A stretch of 64,000 nucleotides of DNA from positions 62,001 to 126,000 of the forward strand of contig ML769421.1 of the NCBI GenBank assembly GCA_009733575.1. Direction: 5' to 3'. This stretch comes from Gymnopus androsaceus JB14 (Eukaryota; Basidiomycota; Agaricomycetes; Agaricales; Omphalotaceae). Below the pieces are notes generated by a model that made no database searches, was not told the origin of the DNA, and saw nothing but the letters and a program-made list of their open reading frames with translations. Shown here one piece after another: positions 38,246-48,258 of this stretch. The position numbers and the translations under genes were made by a program. Each line of letters starts with the position of its first letter. Within the stretch, counting starts at the first letter, position 1.

Positions 38246-38745
38246 CCTGGCTGGCTCTAGTCTCCCCTAGGCAGACTCGAATATACACCGACGATCCGTC
38301 TGATGTGTGTATATAGAGGCTGGCTCCGCTCGCCGAGTCGTCTGATCATTCTCGAGCTCCGACACCTATATCTCCTTCCTGTTTCCCTCCAACTTCCTAC
38401 CTTCTCCCGTTACCTTCCCTCCGTCTTCACAGGATCTACCGTCAGTGACAGGGGGTTTTAGGGGAGATCATATGGTGCCAAGGACAAGGATTCATCTCTA
38501 AAATCAGTTGATGTTGCTGGTACTTTAGGAGGTGGCGCATATAGTGATTGTGATATGGACTCCAGTAACTGTTATGGATTCCTGTTGGTATGAAGCCTAG
38601 TTGCACCAACTTCACTTTATTTAGTAGTTAACAACTGGCGCCATTAGTGGTATCACTACATCCGACGATCAGCGCCCGACCTTCTCCCTCCCAGATCCTA
38701 TTTTCTATCTCCATCGACATCCATGAACCATCGCATTGTTATTAA
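38210..38745. mobile_element. Probable LTR-retrotransposon debris inserted in unit 2
   Basis: Unit 1 lacks this stretch: similarity stops near 38210 and resumes near 38740. Inside are a TATATAGAGG promoter-like word at about 38310, a polypurine-like GGGGGTTTTAGGGG at about 38451-38464, and TTAACA followed by CTGGCGCCATTAGTGGTATC (about 38628-38652), which resembles an LTR end next to a tRNA primer-binding site. No complete LTR pair or reverse transcriptase was found. Confidence 0.45.
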
Positions 38746-39276
38746 TTGCGGCGCGCGCGAATGTGATGAACTGTCAGGCATCCCACAAGTTTCATAGACT
38801 GTAACTATATCACTAGATCGTGGGCGTCCAATTTGAATACTGGATGGTTGCCCTCGTCGAATGCTTTGTGAGTATTTTCTTCTCTGTTCGGCTGCTTATG
38901 TATCCATCTTCCAGTCCATGATTGTGTATTCAGGACAAGGATAGTCTTCGGAAATTTTTTACCCGCCATCTAATTAGTCTCAAACCTGGAAGCTTGCCTT
39001 CATCATTTTTTAATTGATTTTTAAATCACGTTTATTCGGCTATGTGCAGAGCATATGGTAGCGAGAACCCTTCATCATTGAATCAAGCTACCCTTGGATT
39101 GTATCAACTATTCATTGAACTCATTTTTACCATTGCTTCCGAGTCTTTACTACGGGTGGACTGAAAGATACTTAACTGCTCAACACAAGTGGTCCCCAAG
39201 ACACCACAACGCCCTATCATTCTTGCTCCCTCATTTAAGCCAAGTTGTATGAAATGTCCAGTATAAGGTATTTACT

Positions 39277-41665
39277 TTGTTCCTGCTTTTTTGCTCTTTC
39301 GACCGATACCACTACAGGAACTTCCCATTTTGTGTACTGCAAAAGACATCATATGTAGCTTTGGCAGATGATTTTAAACCATTAGCTCAAGAGGGACGTG
39401 ATGTAGAGAAACTAAGTGGAACCATGGAGTGGCAGGCTACACCACTGGATCCAGAAGAAGCTTTGGGAAGTCGTCGAAGCTGGAGATGGAGGGTCAAACA
39501 ACTCCGTTCCTATACACCCACAGGATGGCGGTTTGGAGCATGGGTAGCAGTATTCGAGGCAAGCGCCGTGCTCTTGGCCAACGTCATTGTAATGATATAC
39601 ACCGTCATAAAAACGGGAGGAGGCAGCAGCGGAGTGGTCTACCAAGGTGACTGCGATACCGTGAATCACTTGGATATTGGAATACACCTTGTCATTAATA
39701 TTCTCAGCACTCTACTACTTGGGGCCAGCAACTACACCATGCAAAGTCTCAGTGCTCCTACTCGTACAGAGATTGATCAAGCACATGAGAAGGGATCATG
39801 GCTTGATATTGGCGTGCAGAGCACGCGTAACCTACTGTATACAAGCCGCTGGAAACGATGGACATGGATTTCACTCGCTGCCTTCTCGATCCCTCTACAT
39901 CTTTTGTATGTCTCATTTGTTTCTTCCAAAATTTTTACTCACTTTCAAGCCAGCTACAACTCTTCTTTCTTCTCTACCTTAAGCAGCAATAACTATAGCT
40001 ACTACTATGCACAAGGACCAGACATGCAGTACATTCCGGAAAATAATGGAACACTTGACTGCAAGTGTTCATCAGGCTTTCAGGATTGTCTAAACACGAC
40101 CTCGGCGGCATCTTCCATCCAGGTAGAACTACCAAATTGGGAGTTTTTGAGTGCATCTGATTGCCTCCAAGCCTATGCGGTTGACTTCCTCTCAGATCGT
40201 CAGAATGTGATGGTTGTAGGAAACTACACCACGAATGATGATTTTTCCATTTTTGGGTCTGGTTTTAGCGGCATCTCATCTCAGGCTAGGCTTCCTTCTT
40301 TTCAATGGATTTGCTCCAGGTTGCAGGATGTGGATGTCCACACTAATGACTGCTCTGTCCTCTGGAGGAAAATTGATCCTTCCGATTGGTGGGTGGAGGA
40401 CTCTTTCTCCAGCCCTGGCGGAGCGGGGGGTTACCGTTCGGTATCATTTCAGGTCAAATATTGCCTGAGTTCAACAGTGGTTCAGAGATGCCAACTTCAA
40501 TTCAACCTCCCACTCCTTGTTCTTGTGATTGTCTTCAACATTGGAAAGGTTGTTTGCATGGTAATTGTTGCCACAAAGATGAATGATCATCCCCTGGTGA
40601 CAATTGGTGATGCTATAGATTCTTTCACCAAAATCCCTTCAGAGCACACTCAGAAAATGTGTCTCATATCACAAAATCATGTCAATGAGGGTTACTATAG
40701 CAAGCCTTATTCCATTCGGATTCAGAAAAAACAACTTCCCTTAATGCCCCAGCCAATCAAGTATCAGCCTACGAGAATTAGATGGCTGAGTTTGGTTAGT
40801 TTGCGACATTGGACCATTACAGTCTTCCTGTAAGTACCTTTGTGGTTACAATGTTGAATGGAAACAAATTAACAGTAATCTGAACAGTTTTTCTGGAGCT
40901 ATCTCCATCATCTTGTTCCTTTTGGGCTTTGCCATACGTCAACTGAGTGCAGATTATGGCATTAGTAACTTTTCATTCCTCTGGCAGCTGGGCATTGGAA
41001 AAGCCTCAACTGAGACCATTATTCAGAAGTGGGGCTTACCAACACAAGGATATGGTGCCGTTATAGTCTCAGCACTCATTGCCAACTCCCCCCAACTCAT
41101 TCTCTCAATGATCTACCTTGTTTTCAATAGTCTTTGCACCAAAATGCTGCTGGGGCTTGAATGGTCATCGTATGCCCATTCTCGTAAACCTCTCCGTGTA
41201 TCTAAACCCCACGGAGACCAGAAGTCCACATATTTCCTACAGATACCATATGGCTTTGGTCTTCCGCTTATAGCCTACTCGGCACTTTTACACTGGCTTG
41301 TGTCACAGAGTATCTTTCTTGTTGCAGTTACTTTCTGGGATGGGGATGTCATTGACACTGGGCTTAGTGTTATCAGCTGTGGCTACTCACCAATGGCAAT
41401 GATCTTGACTTCCATTGTTGCTGGCTCTCTTATACTGAGTGCCCTGGCTTTGGGATACTTCAGACACATTGACTGTGATATGCCACTTGCAGGCAGCTGT
41501 AGTACAAGTATTGCTGCAGCATGTCATCCACCAGAGGATGGTTCAGACCCTCTTAAACCAGTGAAGTGGGGATCAGTTACTGAAAATGAGGAGCAGACTG
41601 TTGGGCATATAAGCTTTTCAAGTGGAGAAGTTACAATTCCAGTTCCAGGCTATTATTATTCTTGA
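39277..41665 (+). CDS. DUF6536-type multi-pass membrane protein (open copy)
   Basis: Function unknown. Two long exons: an open frame through 40830, then an intron 40831-40887 (GTAAGT...AACAG), then an open frame to TGA at 41663-41665. The predicted protein is about 750 aa, usual for the family. Landmarks: GWRFGAWVAVFEASAVLLAN (helix), the GVVYQGDCDTVNHLDIGIHL motif, INILSTLLLGASNYTMQSLS, APTRTEIDQAHEKGSWLDIG, RWKRWTWISLAAFSIPLHLL, ANSPQLILSMIYLVFNSLC, GDQKSTYFLQIPYGFGLPL, HWLVSQSIFLVAVTFWDG and CGYSPMAMILTSIVAGSLIL. The 5' end is unsure: a short upstream exon beginning ATGAAATGTCC has an in-frame TAA here but CAA in unit 1. AT-richer and poorer in CpG than its neighbours. From memory the family is best known in filamentous ascomycetes, so transfer is possible but untested. 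Confidence 0.75.
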
Positions 41666-41809
41666 ATGATCCTGTGGTTTGTAAAAGGAATTATTTCAGC
41701 ATGATTATTAGTATGGTATTGGAGCTCAATTTGTGTAGAGTTAATTTTATCAGATCATTGTAGATGGCTCTATTTACAGAGAGAGACAAAGTCATTTGGT
41801 AATTCTATC

Positions 41810-42797
41810 CAAGGGGGTTCAAAGAATTTAGTGCCCAACCGGGCCTAGGTTAGTTAGCCCAGCCCTCCGGCAGAAAAAAAAATTTAACACCACAAAATTT
41901 GACCTACTATATAGTTTCGACCGTAAGTTTGCATAACGGTAACACTGGGGTTCCGAACTAGGCAAAATTAAAGATCATAACGCATAACAATGCTGGTCGA
42001 ACCCCAAATTTTCCCAAAAAGTAATGCAAGTTTCAAAAAATTTCTCAGAATAACTGTAAAGATGTCAAGTTTTTGAATGCGTAACGCTAGATTTAGGGAC
42101 CGAACTTGTAAAAAATTGAAGTTCAGCCATAATGCATAACACCCACCAAACTTATGGTCAAAACTATACAGTATTTTGACCCATTTTGACTACTTCTGGC
42201 AGTCTTGAAGTTTCATAAATGAGTAGATCTCGCATCTTTTGAAGTATAGCCTTACTTGTATACTCTACAGCCATAGTGTACTTGATTTGTAATACTTACA
42301 ATGAATGATAGTATCATATTTTTTGGAAGGATTAATATGGGGATGTGCTACAGCCTAGGTATGGATGTCAATTATACTGTACCATTTTATTCAATTCGAT
42401 GGTTACACGTCACAGGCCCTCAGAAAGTCGAAAATTTTTCACTGGTCACTGGTCACAGTCCAAAATTTGCCCAAAAAATACAGCTTTGACCGGCTTTAGT
42501 GCCGAAAAAGCTTACGGATATTTCCAAATAAGGAAATTAGCCGAATTGACAATTTCAACTCACTGGTCACAAGTCACAAGGTGAGTCGAATTGAATGAAA
42601 TGGTACAGTACTCCAGAACTTAGAACAAAGCTCAAACTGAGGGTACAGGGTCCAAATGGCATCTATAAAGAGCCATGTATGATGAAATCTTATCATGATA
42701 TACCATATATGGGTGTGAGAATGCTTACGTAGTTAGTTACAGGTGCAAGAAAAAAGATCAATGTCCGGTCATTTTTTATAAAATTTGAACCCCCTTG
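41810..42797. mobile_element. 988-bp hAT-like non-autonomous transposon (first copy)
   Basis: Perfect 14-bp inverted ends CAAGGGGGTTCAAA...TTTGAACCCCCTTG, flanked by the 8-bp target duplication ATTCTATC (41802-41809 and 42798-42805). Unit 1 has the empty site ATTCTATT at 25058-25065. End sequence and 8-bp duplication fit the hAT superfamily. It has no transposase and contains a nested 232-bp inverted-repeat element. Confidence 0.88.
42377..42608. mobile_element. 232-bp TA-flanked inverted-repeat element (MITE) nested in hAT copy 1
   Basis: The ends CTGTACCATTTTATTCAATT and the reverse complement of its right end differ at one position, extending about 22 bp. TA dinucleotides flank both sides (42375-42376 and 42609-42610). 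The same 232-bp element sits at 45161-45392 in the other hAT copy. Tc1/mariner-like by its TA target; no empty site in the window. Confidence 0.65.
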
Positions 42798-42875
42798 ATT
42801 CTATCTAGCTTGCTATTTCTGTCTTGGAGATATGAATAGATTTGGCAATTGAGCTGTACACATTTGCTTTATCGG

Positions 42876-43044
42876 GGGGGGGACCAGAGCGAACCGAAAT
42901 CACCAGAGCAAGAACTGATTATCGTATCGGACCGAGGTTGGTTTAACCTTTGGATAGGTGGTTGAAAGATTACACCACGAACTAGAAATCCCCTATGGTT
43001 GAGTCCAATATAGTAATTCGATATCTTATTGCGTCTCTCGTTTT
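42876..43044. other. Junction spacer between DUF6536 copies B and C
   Basis: Starts with a run of eight or nine G and has no match I can see elsewhere in the window. It separates the tail of copy B from the truncated start of copy C. Likely a rearrangement junction filler. Confidence 0.5.
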
Positions 43045-44446
43045 AGCGGCATCTTATATCTCAGGCTCGGCTTCCTTCTTTTCAATGGATTTGCTCTGGG
43101 TTGCAGGATGTGGATGTCCACACTAATGACTGCTCTGTCCTCTGGAGGGAAATTGATCCTTCCGATTGGTGGGTGAAGGACTCTTTCTCCAGCCCTGGCG
43201 GAGCGGGAGGTTACCATTTGGTATCATTTCAGGTCAAATATTGCCTGAGTTCAACAGTGGTTCAGAGATGCCAACTTCAATTCAACCTCCCACTCCTTGT
43301 TCTTGTGATTGTCTTCAACATTGGAAAGGTTGTTTGCATGGTAATTGTTGCCACAAAGATGAATGATCATCCCCTGGTAACAATTGGTGATGCTATAGAA
43401 TCTTTCACCAAAATCCCTTCAGAGCACACTCAGAAAATGTGTCTCATATCACAAAATCATGTCAATGAGGGTTACTACAGCAAGCCTTATTCCATTCGGA
43501 TTCATAAAAAACAACTTCCCTTAATGCCCCAGCCAATCAAGTATCAGCCTATGAGAATTAGATGGCTGAGTTTGGTTAGTTTGCGACATTGGACCATTAC
43601 AGTCTTCCTGTTAAGTACCTTTGTGGTTACAATGTTGAATGGAGACAAATTAACAGTAATCTGAACAGTTTTTCTGGAGCTATCTCCATCATCTTGTTCC
43701 TTTTGGGCTTTGCCATGCGTCAACTGAGTGCAGATTATGGCATTAGTAACTTTTCATTCCTCTGGCAGCTGGGCATTGGAAAAGCCTCAACTGAGAACAT
43801 TATTCAGAAGTGGGGCTTACCAACACAAGGATATGGTGCCGTTATAGTCTCAGCACTCATTGCCAACTCCCCCCAACTCATTCTCTCAATGATCTACCTT
43901 GTTTTCAATAGTCTTTGCACCAAAATGCTGCTGGGGCTTGAATGGTCATCGTATGCCCATTCTCGTAAACCTCTCCGTGTATCTAAACCCCACGGAGACC
44001 AGAAGTCCACATATTTCCTACAGATACCATACAGCTTTGGTCTTCCGCTTATAGCCTACTCGGCACTTTTACACTGGCTTGTGTCGCAAAGTATCTTTCT
44101 TGTTGCAGTTACTTTCTGGGATGGGGATGTCATTGACACTGAGCTTAGTGTTATCAGCTGTGGCTACTCACCAATGGCAATGATCTTGACTTCCATTGTT
44201 GCAGGCTCTCTTATACTGAGTGCCCTGGCTTTGGGATACTTCAGACACATTGACTGTGATATGCCACTTGCAGGCAGCTGTAGTACAAGTATTGCTGCAG
44301 CATGTCATCCACCAGAGGATGGTTCAGACCCTCTTAAGCCAGTGAAGTGGGGATCAGTTACTGAAAATGAGGAGCAGACTGTTGGGCATATAAGTTTTTC
44401 AAGTGGAGAAGTTACAATTCCAGTTCCAGGCTATTATTATTCTTGA
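43045..44446 (+). pseudogene. Third DUF6536 copy, 5'-truncated
   Basis: Begins inside the gene at the point matching 40262 and is nearly identical to unit 2 from there to TGA at 44444-44446. It lacks the N-terminal half. The intron donor has one extra T (CTGTTAAGT against CTGTAAGT), so splicing may have changed. No internal stop was seen in the coding parts. It arose by tandem duplication of the 3' part of unit 2 with its hAT-like element. Confidence 0.85.
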
Positions 44447-45160
44447 ATGATCCTGGGGTTTGTAAAAGGAATTATTTCAGCATGATTATTAGTATGGTAT
44501 TGGAGCTCAATTTGTGTAGAGTTAATTTTATCAGATCATTGTAGATGGCTCTATTTACAGAGAGAGACAAAGTCATTTGGTAATTCTATCCAAGGGGTTC
44601 AAAGAATTTAGTGCCCAACCAGGCCTAGGTTAGTTAGTCCAGCCCTCCGGTAGGGAAAAAAAAAAAATTAACATTACAAAATTTGACCTACTGTATAGTT
44701 TTGACTGTAAGTTTGCATAACGGTAACACTGGGGTTCCGAACTAGGCAAAATTAAAGATCACAATGCATAACAATGCTGGTCGAGCCCCAAATGTTCCCA
44801 AAAAGTAATGCAAGTTTCAAAAAATTTCTCAGAATGACTGTAAAGATGTCAAGTTTTTGAATGTGTAATGCTTGATTTAGGGACCGAACTTGTAAAAAAA
44901 TTGAAGTTCAGCCATAATGCATAACACCCACCGAACTTATGGTCAAAGCTATACAGTATTTTGACCCATTTTGACCACTTCTGGCAGTCTTGAAGTTTCA
45001 TAAATGAGTAGATCTTGCATCTTTTGAAGTATAGCCTTACTTGTATACTCTACAGCCATAGTGTACTTGATTTGTAATACTTACAATGAATGATAGTATC
45101 ATATTTTTGGAAGGATTAATATGGGGATGTGCTACAGCCTAGGTATGGATGTCAATTATA

Positions 45161-45392
45161 CTGTACCATTTTATTCAATTCAATGGTCACACGTCACAGG
45201 TCCTCAAAAAGTTGAAAAATTTTCACTGGTCACTGGTCACAGTCCAAAATTTGCCCAAAAAATACAGCTTTGACTGGCTTTAGCACCGAAAAAGCTTACA
45301 GATATTTCCAAATGAGGAAATTAGTTGAATTGACAATTTCAACTCACTGGTCACAAGTCACGAGGTGAGTTGAATTAAATGAAATGGTACAG
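45161..45392. mobile_element. 232-bp TA-flanked inverted-repeat element, second copy
   Basis: Counterpart of 42377-42608, same length, TA on both sides. Several C/T and G/A differences between the copies. Confidence 0.65.
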
Positions 45393-45493
45393 TACTCTAG
45401 AACTTAGAACAAAGCTCAAACTGAGGGTACAAGGTCCAAATGGCATCTATAAAGAGCCATCTATGATGAAATCTTATCATGATATACCATATA

Positions 45494-46019
45494 CTTGCTA
45501 TGTACATAAGTGACTGGACATTTGGGATTTTAATACAGTTTACCAGCAATGTACAGAATTTCTTGCATTTTAATGGTGAAATTCAGACTTTACATGAAAT
45601 TTAACCTCTAATATGCCTTTGTTTTGAAGGCAAAGAGGCCCTCAGTGCTGTATTATGCCCAAATAAGGTCAATCTGCTATTTCATCCCTAGCATACATAG
45701 TGACATTATTTTCATGAAATTGTGGGTCTCAGTATGGCCCTCCAGTACTATAGTAGACATCCAAATTTTTTTCAGTCTCAATATGCATTGTATGCCTTTC
45801 AATGAACAGTTCAATTTACTACCACCATCAACAATTGGGTATGCTACCCAAAAATGGCAATCTTGTGTCAGAATGAGTACACAATGAAGTTTTTTTTTGA
45901 CATTGTCATATTGAGGAAAAGTGAGGCCTAAATCCCATGAAAAGACTGGGCCAATTGTGTTCATTTGCAGCCATTGCTGTTGAAATATAGCATGTCCGGT
46001 TACTTACATACATAGTGAG
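45494..46019. mobile_element. 526-bp MITE with TA target duplication (Tc1/mariner-like)
   Basis: Filled site CCATA-TA-[element]-TA-TGGG; the empty site CCATATATGGG is in the first hAT copy at about 42707-42717. The left end starts CTTGCTATGTACATAAGTGA; the right end is the imperfect inverse over about 27 bp (five or so differences, mostly transitions). No meaningful open frame. Confidence 0.88.
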
Positions 46020-46337
46020 TATGGGTGTGGGAATGCTTACATAGTTAGTTACAGGTGCAAGAAAAAAAGATCAACATCCAGTCATTTTTTGTAAAATTTG
46101 AACCCCCTTGATTCTATTTAGCTTGCTATTTCTGTCTTGGAGATATGAATAGATTTGGCAATTGAGCTGTACACATTTGCTTTATCTAGTTCCATAGCTA
46201 TCTTAGTATGTCCCAACCTAGGACACCAGGATTGTTGATAAATGATTACAGTCGTAGGTTTTTAATTATTCTACAAATTACTTACAGTTGTAAATACATG
46301 TAGCAACAGTGATGTAATATATTTTAATTACATTCAT

Positions 46338-46470
46338 GGCTTCCATGCGCCTGATGGCATAACGGTATTCCTGTTGGCGTCTCTGACAGGTGAGGTAAGC
46401 TGTACCTAGTAGCGGCGAGTGTTCAATCCTCAATGTAAAACATTAATTAGATTGTGTTTTTTTTTATTTC
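46338..46470 (+). mobile_element. tRNA-like (SINE-like) stretch
   Basis: A box-A-like TGGCATAACGG and, about 70 bp on, a box-B-like GTTCAATCC are spaced as in a pol III promoter, followed by a T-rich run (about 46456-46468). This resembles the head of a tRNA-derived SINE. There is no second copy in the window to test it. Confidence 0.4.
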
Positions 46471-46473
46471 AAA

Positions 46474-46550
46474 GCAATGCCGGGGCTAGCTCTCGTTAGG
46501 GTTCGCCCGAAGAGTGAACCCTAACATTAGAGAGCTAGTCCGGCATTGCC
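46474..46550. repeat. Large imperfect hairpin
   Basis: The arms 46474-46504 and 46515-46549 are reverse complements with a few mismatches and a loop of about 10 nt. Both contain TTAGGGTTC or its complement and CTAGCTCTC. Confidence 0.75.
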
Positions 46551-46835
46551 AAACGTGCTGGGTTAGCGGTTAGGGTTGAGGTTAGGTAAGGGGCTCCCGC
46601 CTATCAAAATAAGCGCAAATGAGGCTTTAGGGTGCCCGCTGACGACTTCCCGGCCCGGGGGACCCCCCGAGCGCAGCGAGGGAGGGGAGGGAAGCGGAGG
46701 CGGGCCCGAAGTTTGCGCGCCGTACTGTATAATGGTATTAATAATTGATGGTACTTACAGCTGTAGTAATTTGTAGAATAATACAAAACCTACAATTGTA
46801 ATTGAATTTGTCAACAAGATCTGTGTCTGGGGCTC

Positions 46836-47286
46836 TATGTCCTTGATGTGCTGTATTCTATGTCAACCTTATCTGTACTTATTGTTCGGTTATTCAGTTT
46901 GTAATAGTTCAATTAGAAACAGTGTACAACCCCTATCCACATTCCTATATAAAGTATGTTACATAGTTACAATTTGTCAGTTAATCATAGTCTCCCATAG
47001 GCAGAGCAAACTGAGCAATACGATCATGAATGATGTGTATAACACTTATTATACAATCATTCTTGTCCCCATTCATCTCACTGCTCAATTCCAACTCAAT
47101 TCCCTCCTCTGTCAAGGTTGTACCGACTGAGCTCGACTGAGCCTGCTCATTCTGTAGCATTTAGTATCTTCTTATTTGCAGGAACTGAATGAGAAACATG
47201 TTAGAAGTTAACAACTATAACAACTTATTATACTAATATAACATGTATTATGACTTGAAAGCTGGGAACCTGATCCCGACTTTCCA
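46836..47286. other. Tail of DUF6536 copy C and possible LTR debris
   Basis: 46836-46900 continues the DUF6536 3' flank. Beyond this, 47199-47243 begins TGTTAGAAGTTAACAAC and ends ATAACA, like a Copia-type LTR edge, but it is only about 45 bp. No gene seen. Confidence 0.35.
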
Positions 47287-48009
47287 GGTTCCGGATTCCT
47301 CCAAGTCCGACGAGACTGCTCATAACAGCCTCAAGTCTGCCGAACGCGCCACAAGCCGGAATCTTTTGAGCGTATCTGCGATCGGTTCTCTAGCGGTAAT
47401 AATATCGGCTCTCTCCAGAGTATTAGTGAGGAATCATCACTCTTCACTACAGTACCGAATGGCCCTCGGATCGTACTCAATAGATCCAGCGAATCCACCA
47501 GTTCTGGGTCACTTTCCAGTGGCCGCTCGTCATTGATCACTGCGGCAGCAGAAAATGTTGGATTGGCTCCAAGAAATGAGGTTATTCATGACGCAGATGT
47601 TACTCTGGTGGAAAGCGGAAGCGAAGGCAGTAATCACGCTTTGGCTAGTCAAGAGAATGACAAGACTATGGCAGTGATTGAGGTTGAGGGATTGGTGGGT
47701 AAAGACTCGGAAGAGAATTTGAAAGTGGCATCCGCACCAGTGGATGACGGGCCACCCCCACTGAAGAAATCTCGACTTCCTATCTTCAGAATCCCAAGCC
47801 GTCTATCGCAGATGTCTAGGATGACGGGCTCCTCTTTGAAAAAGTCGCTTTCCTCTTTTCGGAGTCGCAGCTCCTCCAATACCATCTCCACCGTGGCTCC
47901 GAGAGATAACAACCGTCCTAGATTGGTCAAGCATCTGGTTGGTTTCAAGCCCATACTACCCTTGTGTATTGTCAAAATGGACAGAGCTACGACTCCCGAC
48001 CATTCTTAA
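47287..48009 (+). pseudogene. Coiled-coil gene, third partial copy
   Basis: Matches the last exon of the coiled-coil gene (20530-21251), missing everything upstream. The first 200 bp have indels; 47533-48009 is open and ends GFKPILPLCIVKMDRATTP. No promoter or start is evident. Confidence 0.8.
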
Positions 48010-48258
48010 TCCTTCGCTACTTTCTGAACGTTTATGTATCTATGACTTCGGTCGAACTACCCTACCTACAAACTTGTTCTTTAAACTTGAATAGATAGTG
48101 TATGTGCTGTTTTACCTCTAGTTGTGTAGGGAAAGTATTCTCACGATCAATAACTTCTCTCTGTAACCACCACCTTCCGAAAGATTCTATCTTTATCCTT
48201 GCCAGTATTCTGCTCCAATGTCACAATATCTATCCTAAAGTCGTATCGAAGGACTAAT

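Larger units (their letters stand above)
25346..41801 (+). repeat. Segmental duplication, unit 2 (with insertions)
   Basis: Direct repeat of unit 1, beginning exactly at the laccase intron 3' end and so lacking the first half of laccase. The collinearity is interrupted by a 2,243-bp transposon (27605-29847) and a foreign stretch at about 38210-38745. It runs on into the hAT-like element at 41810. Confidence 0.9.
44591..46110. mobile_element. hAT-like transposon, second copy, carrying a nested MITE
   Basis: Same element as 41810-42797, at the same position relative to the DUF6536 gene and with the same 8-bp flank (44583-44590 ATTCTATC; 46111-46118 ATTCTATT). It was therefore copied with its host segment, not inserted independently. 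The left end has lost one G. It is longer only because of the 526-bp insertion at 45494-46019. Confidence 0.87.
46214..46835. mobile_element. 622-bp inverted-repeat element with TATGTCC target duplication
   Basis: Flanked by TATGTCC at 46207-46213 and 46836-46842; unit 1 has the single site TACGTCC at 25154-25160. About 60-70 bp near each end are inverted copies (both carry TTATTCTACAAATTACT and GTAGGTTTT in mirrored order). The interior holds a tRNA-like stretch, a large hairpin and a GC-rich segment, probably a second insertion. Confidence 0.75.

Noticed and set aside
42000..46100. Possible CRISPR-like or regulatory direct repeats
   Set aside because: The similarity between 41.8-42.8 kb and 44.6-46.1 kb is simply two copies of one transposon.
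46556..46600. Telomere-like TTAGGG/GGTTAGG words, possibly an internal telomere
   Set aside because: Only a few degenerate units, inside a transposon and next to a hairpin containing the same word; no tandem array.
46576..46776. 66-codon GC-rich open frame
   Set aside because: It lies in the GC-rich part of a mobile element, with no start context, motif or second copy.
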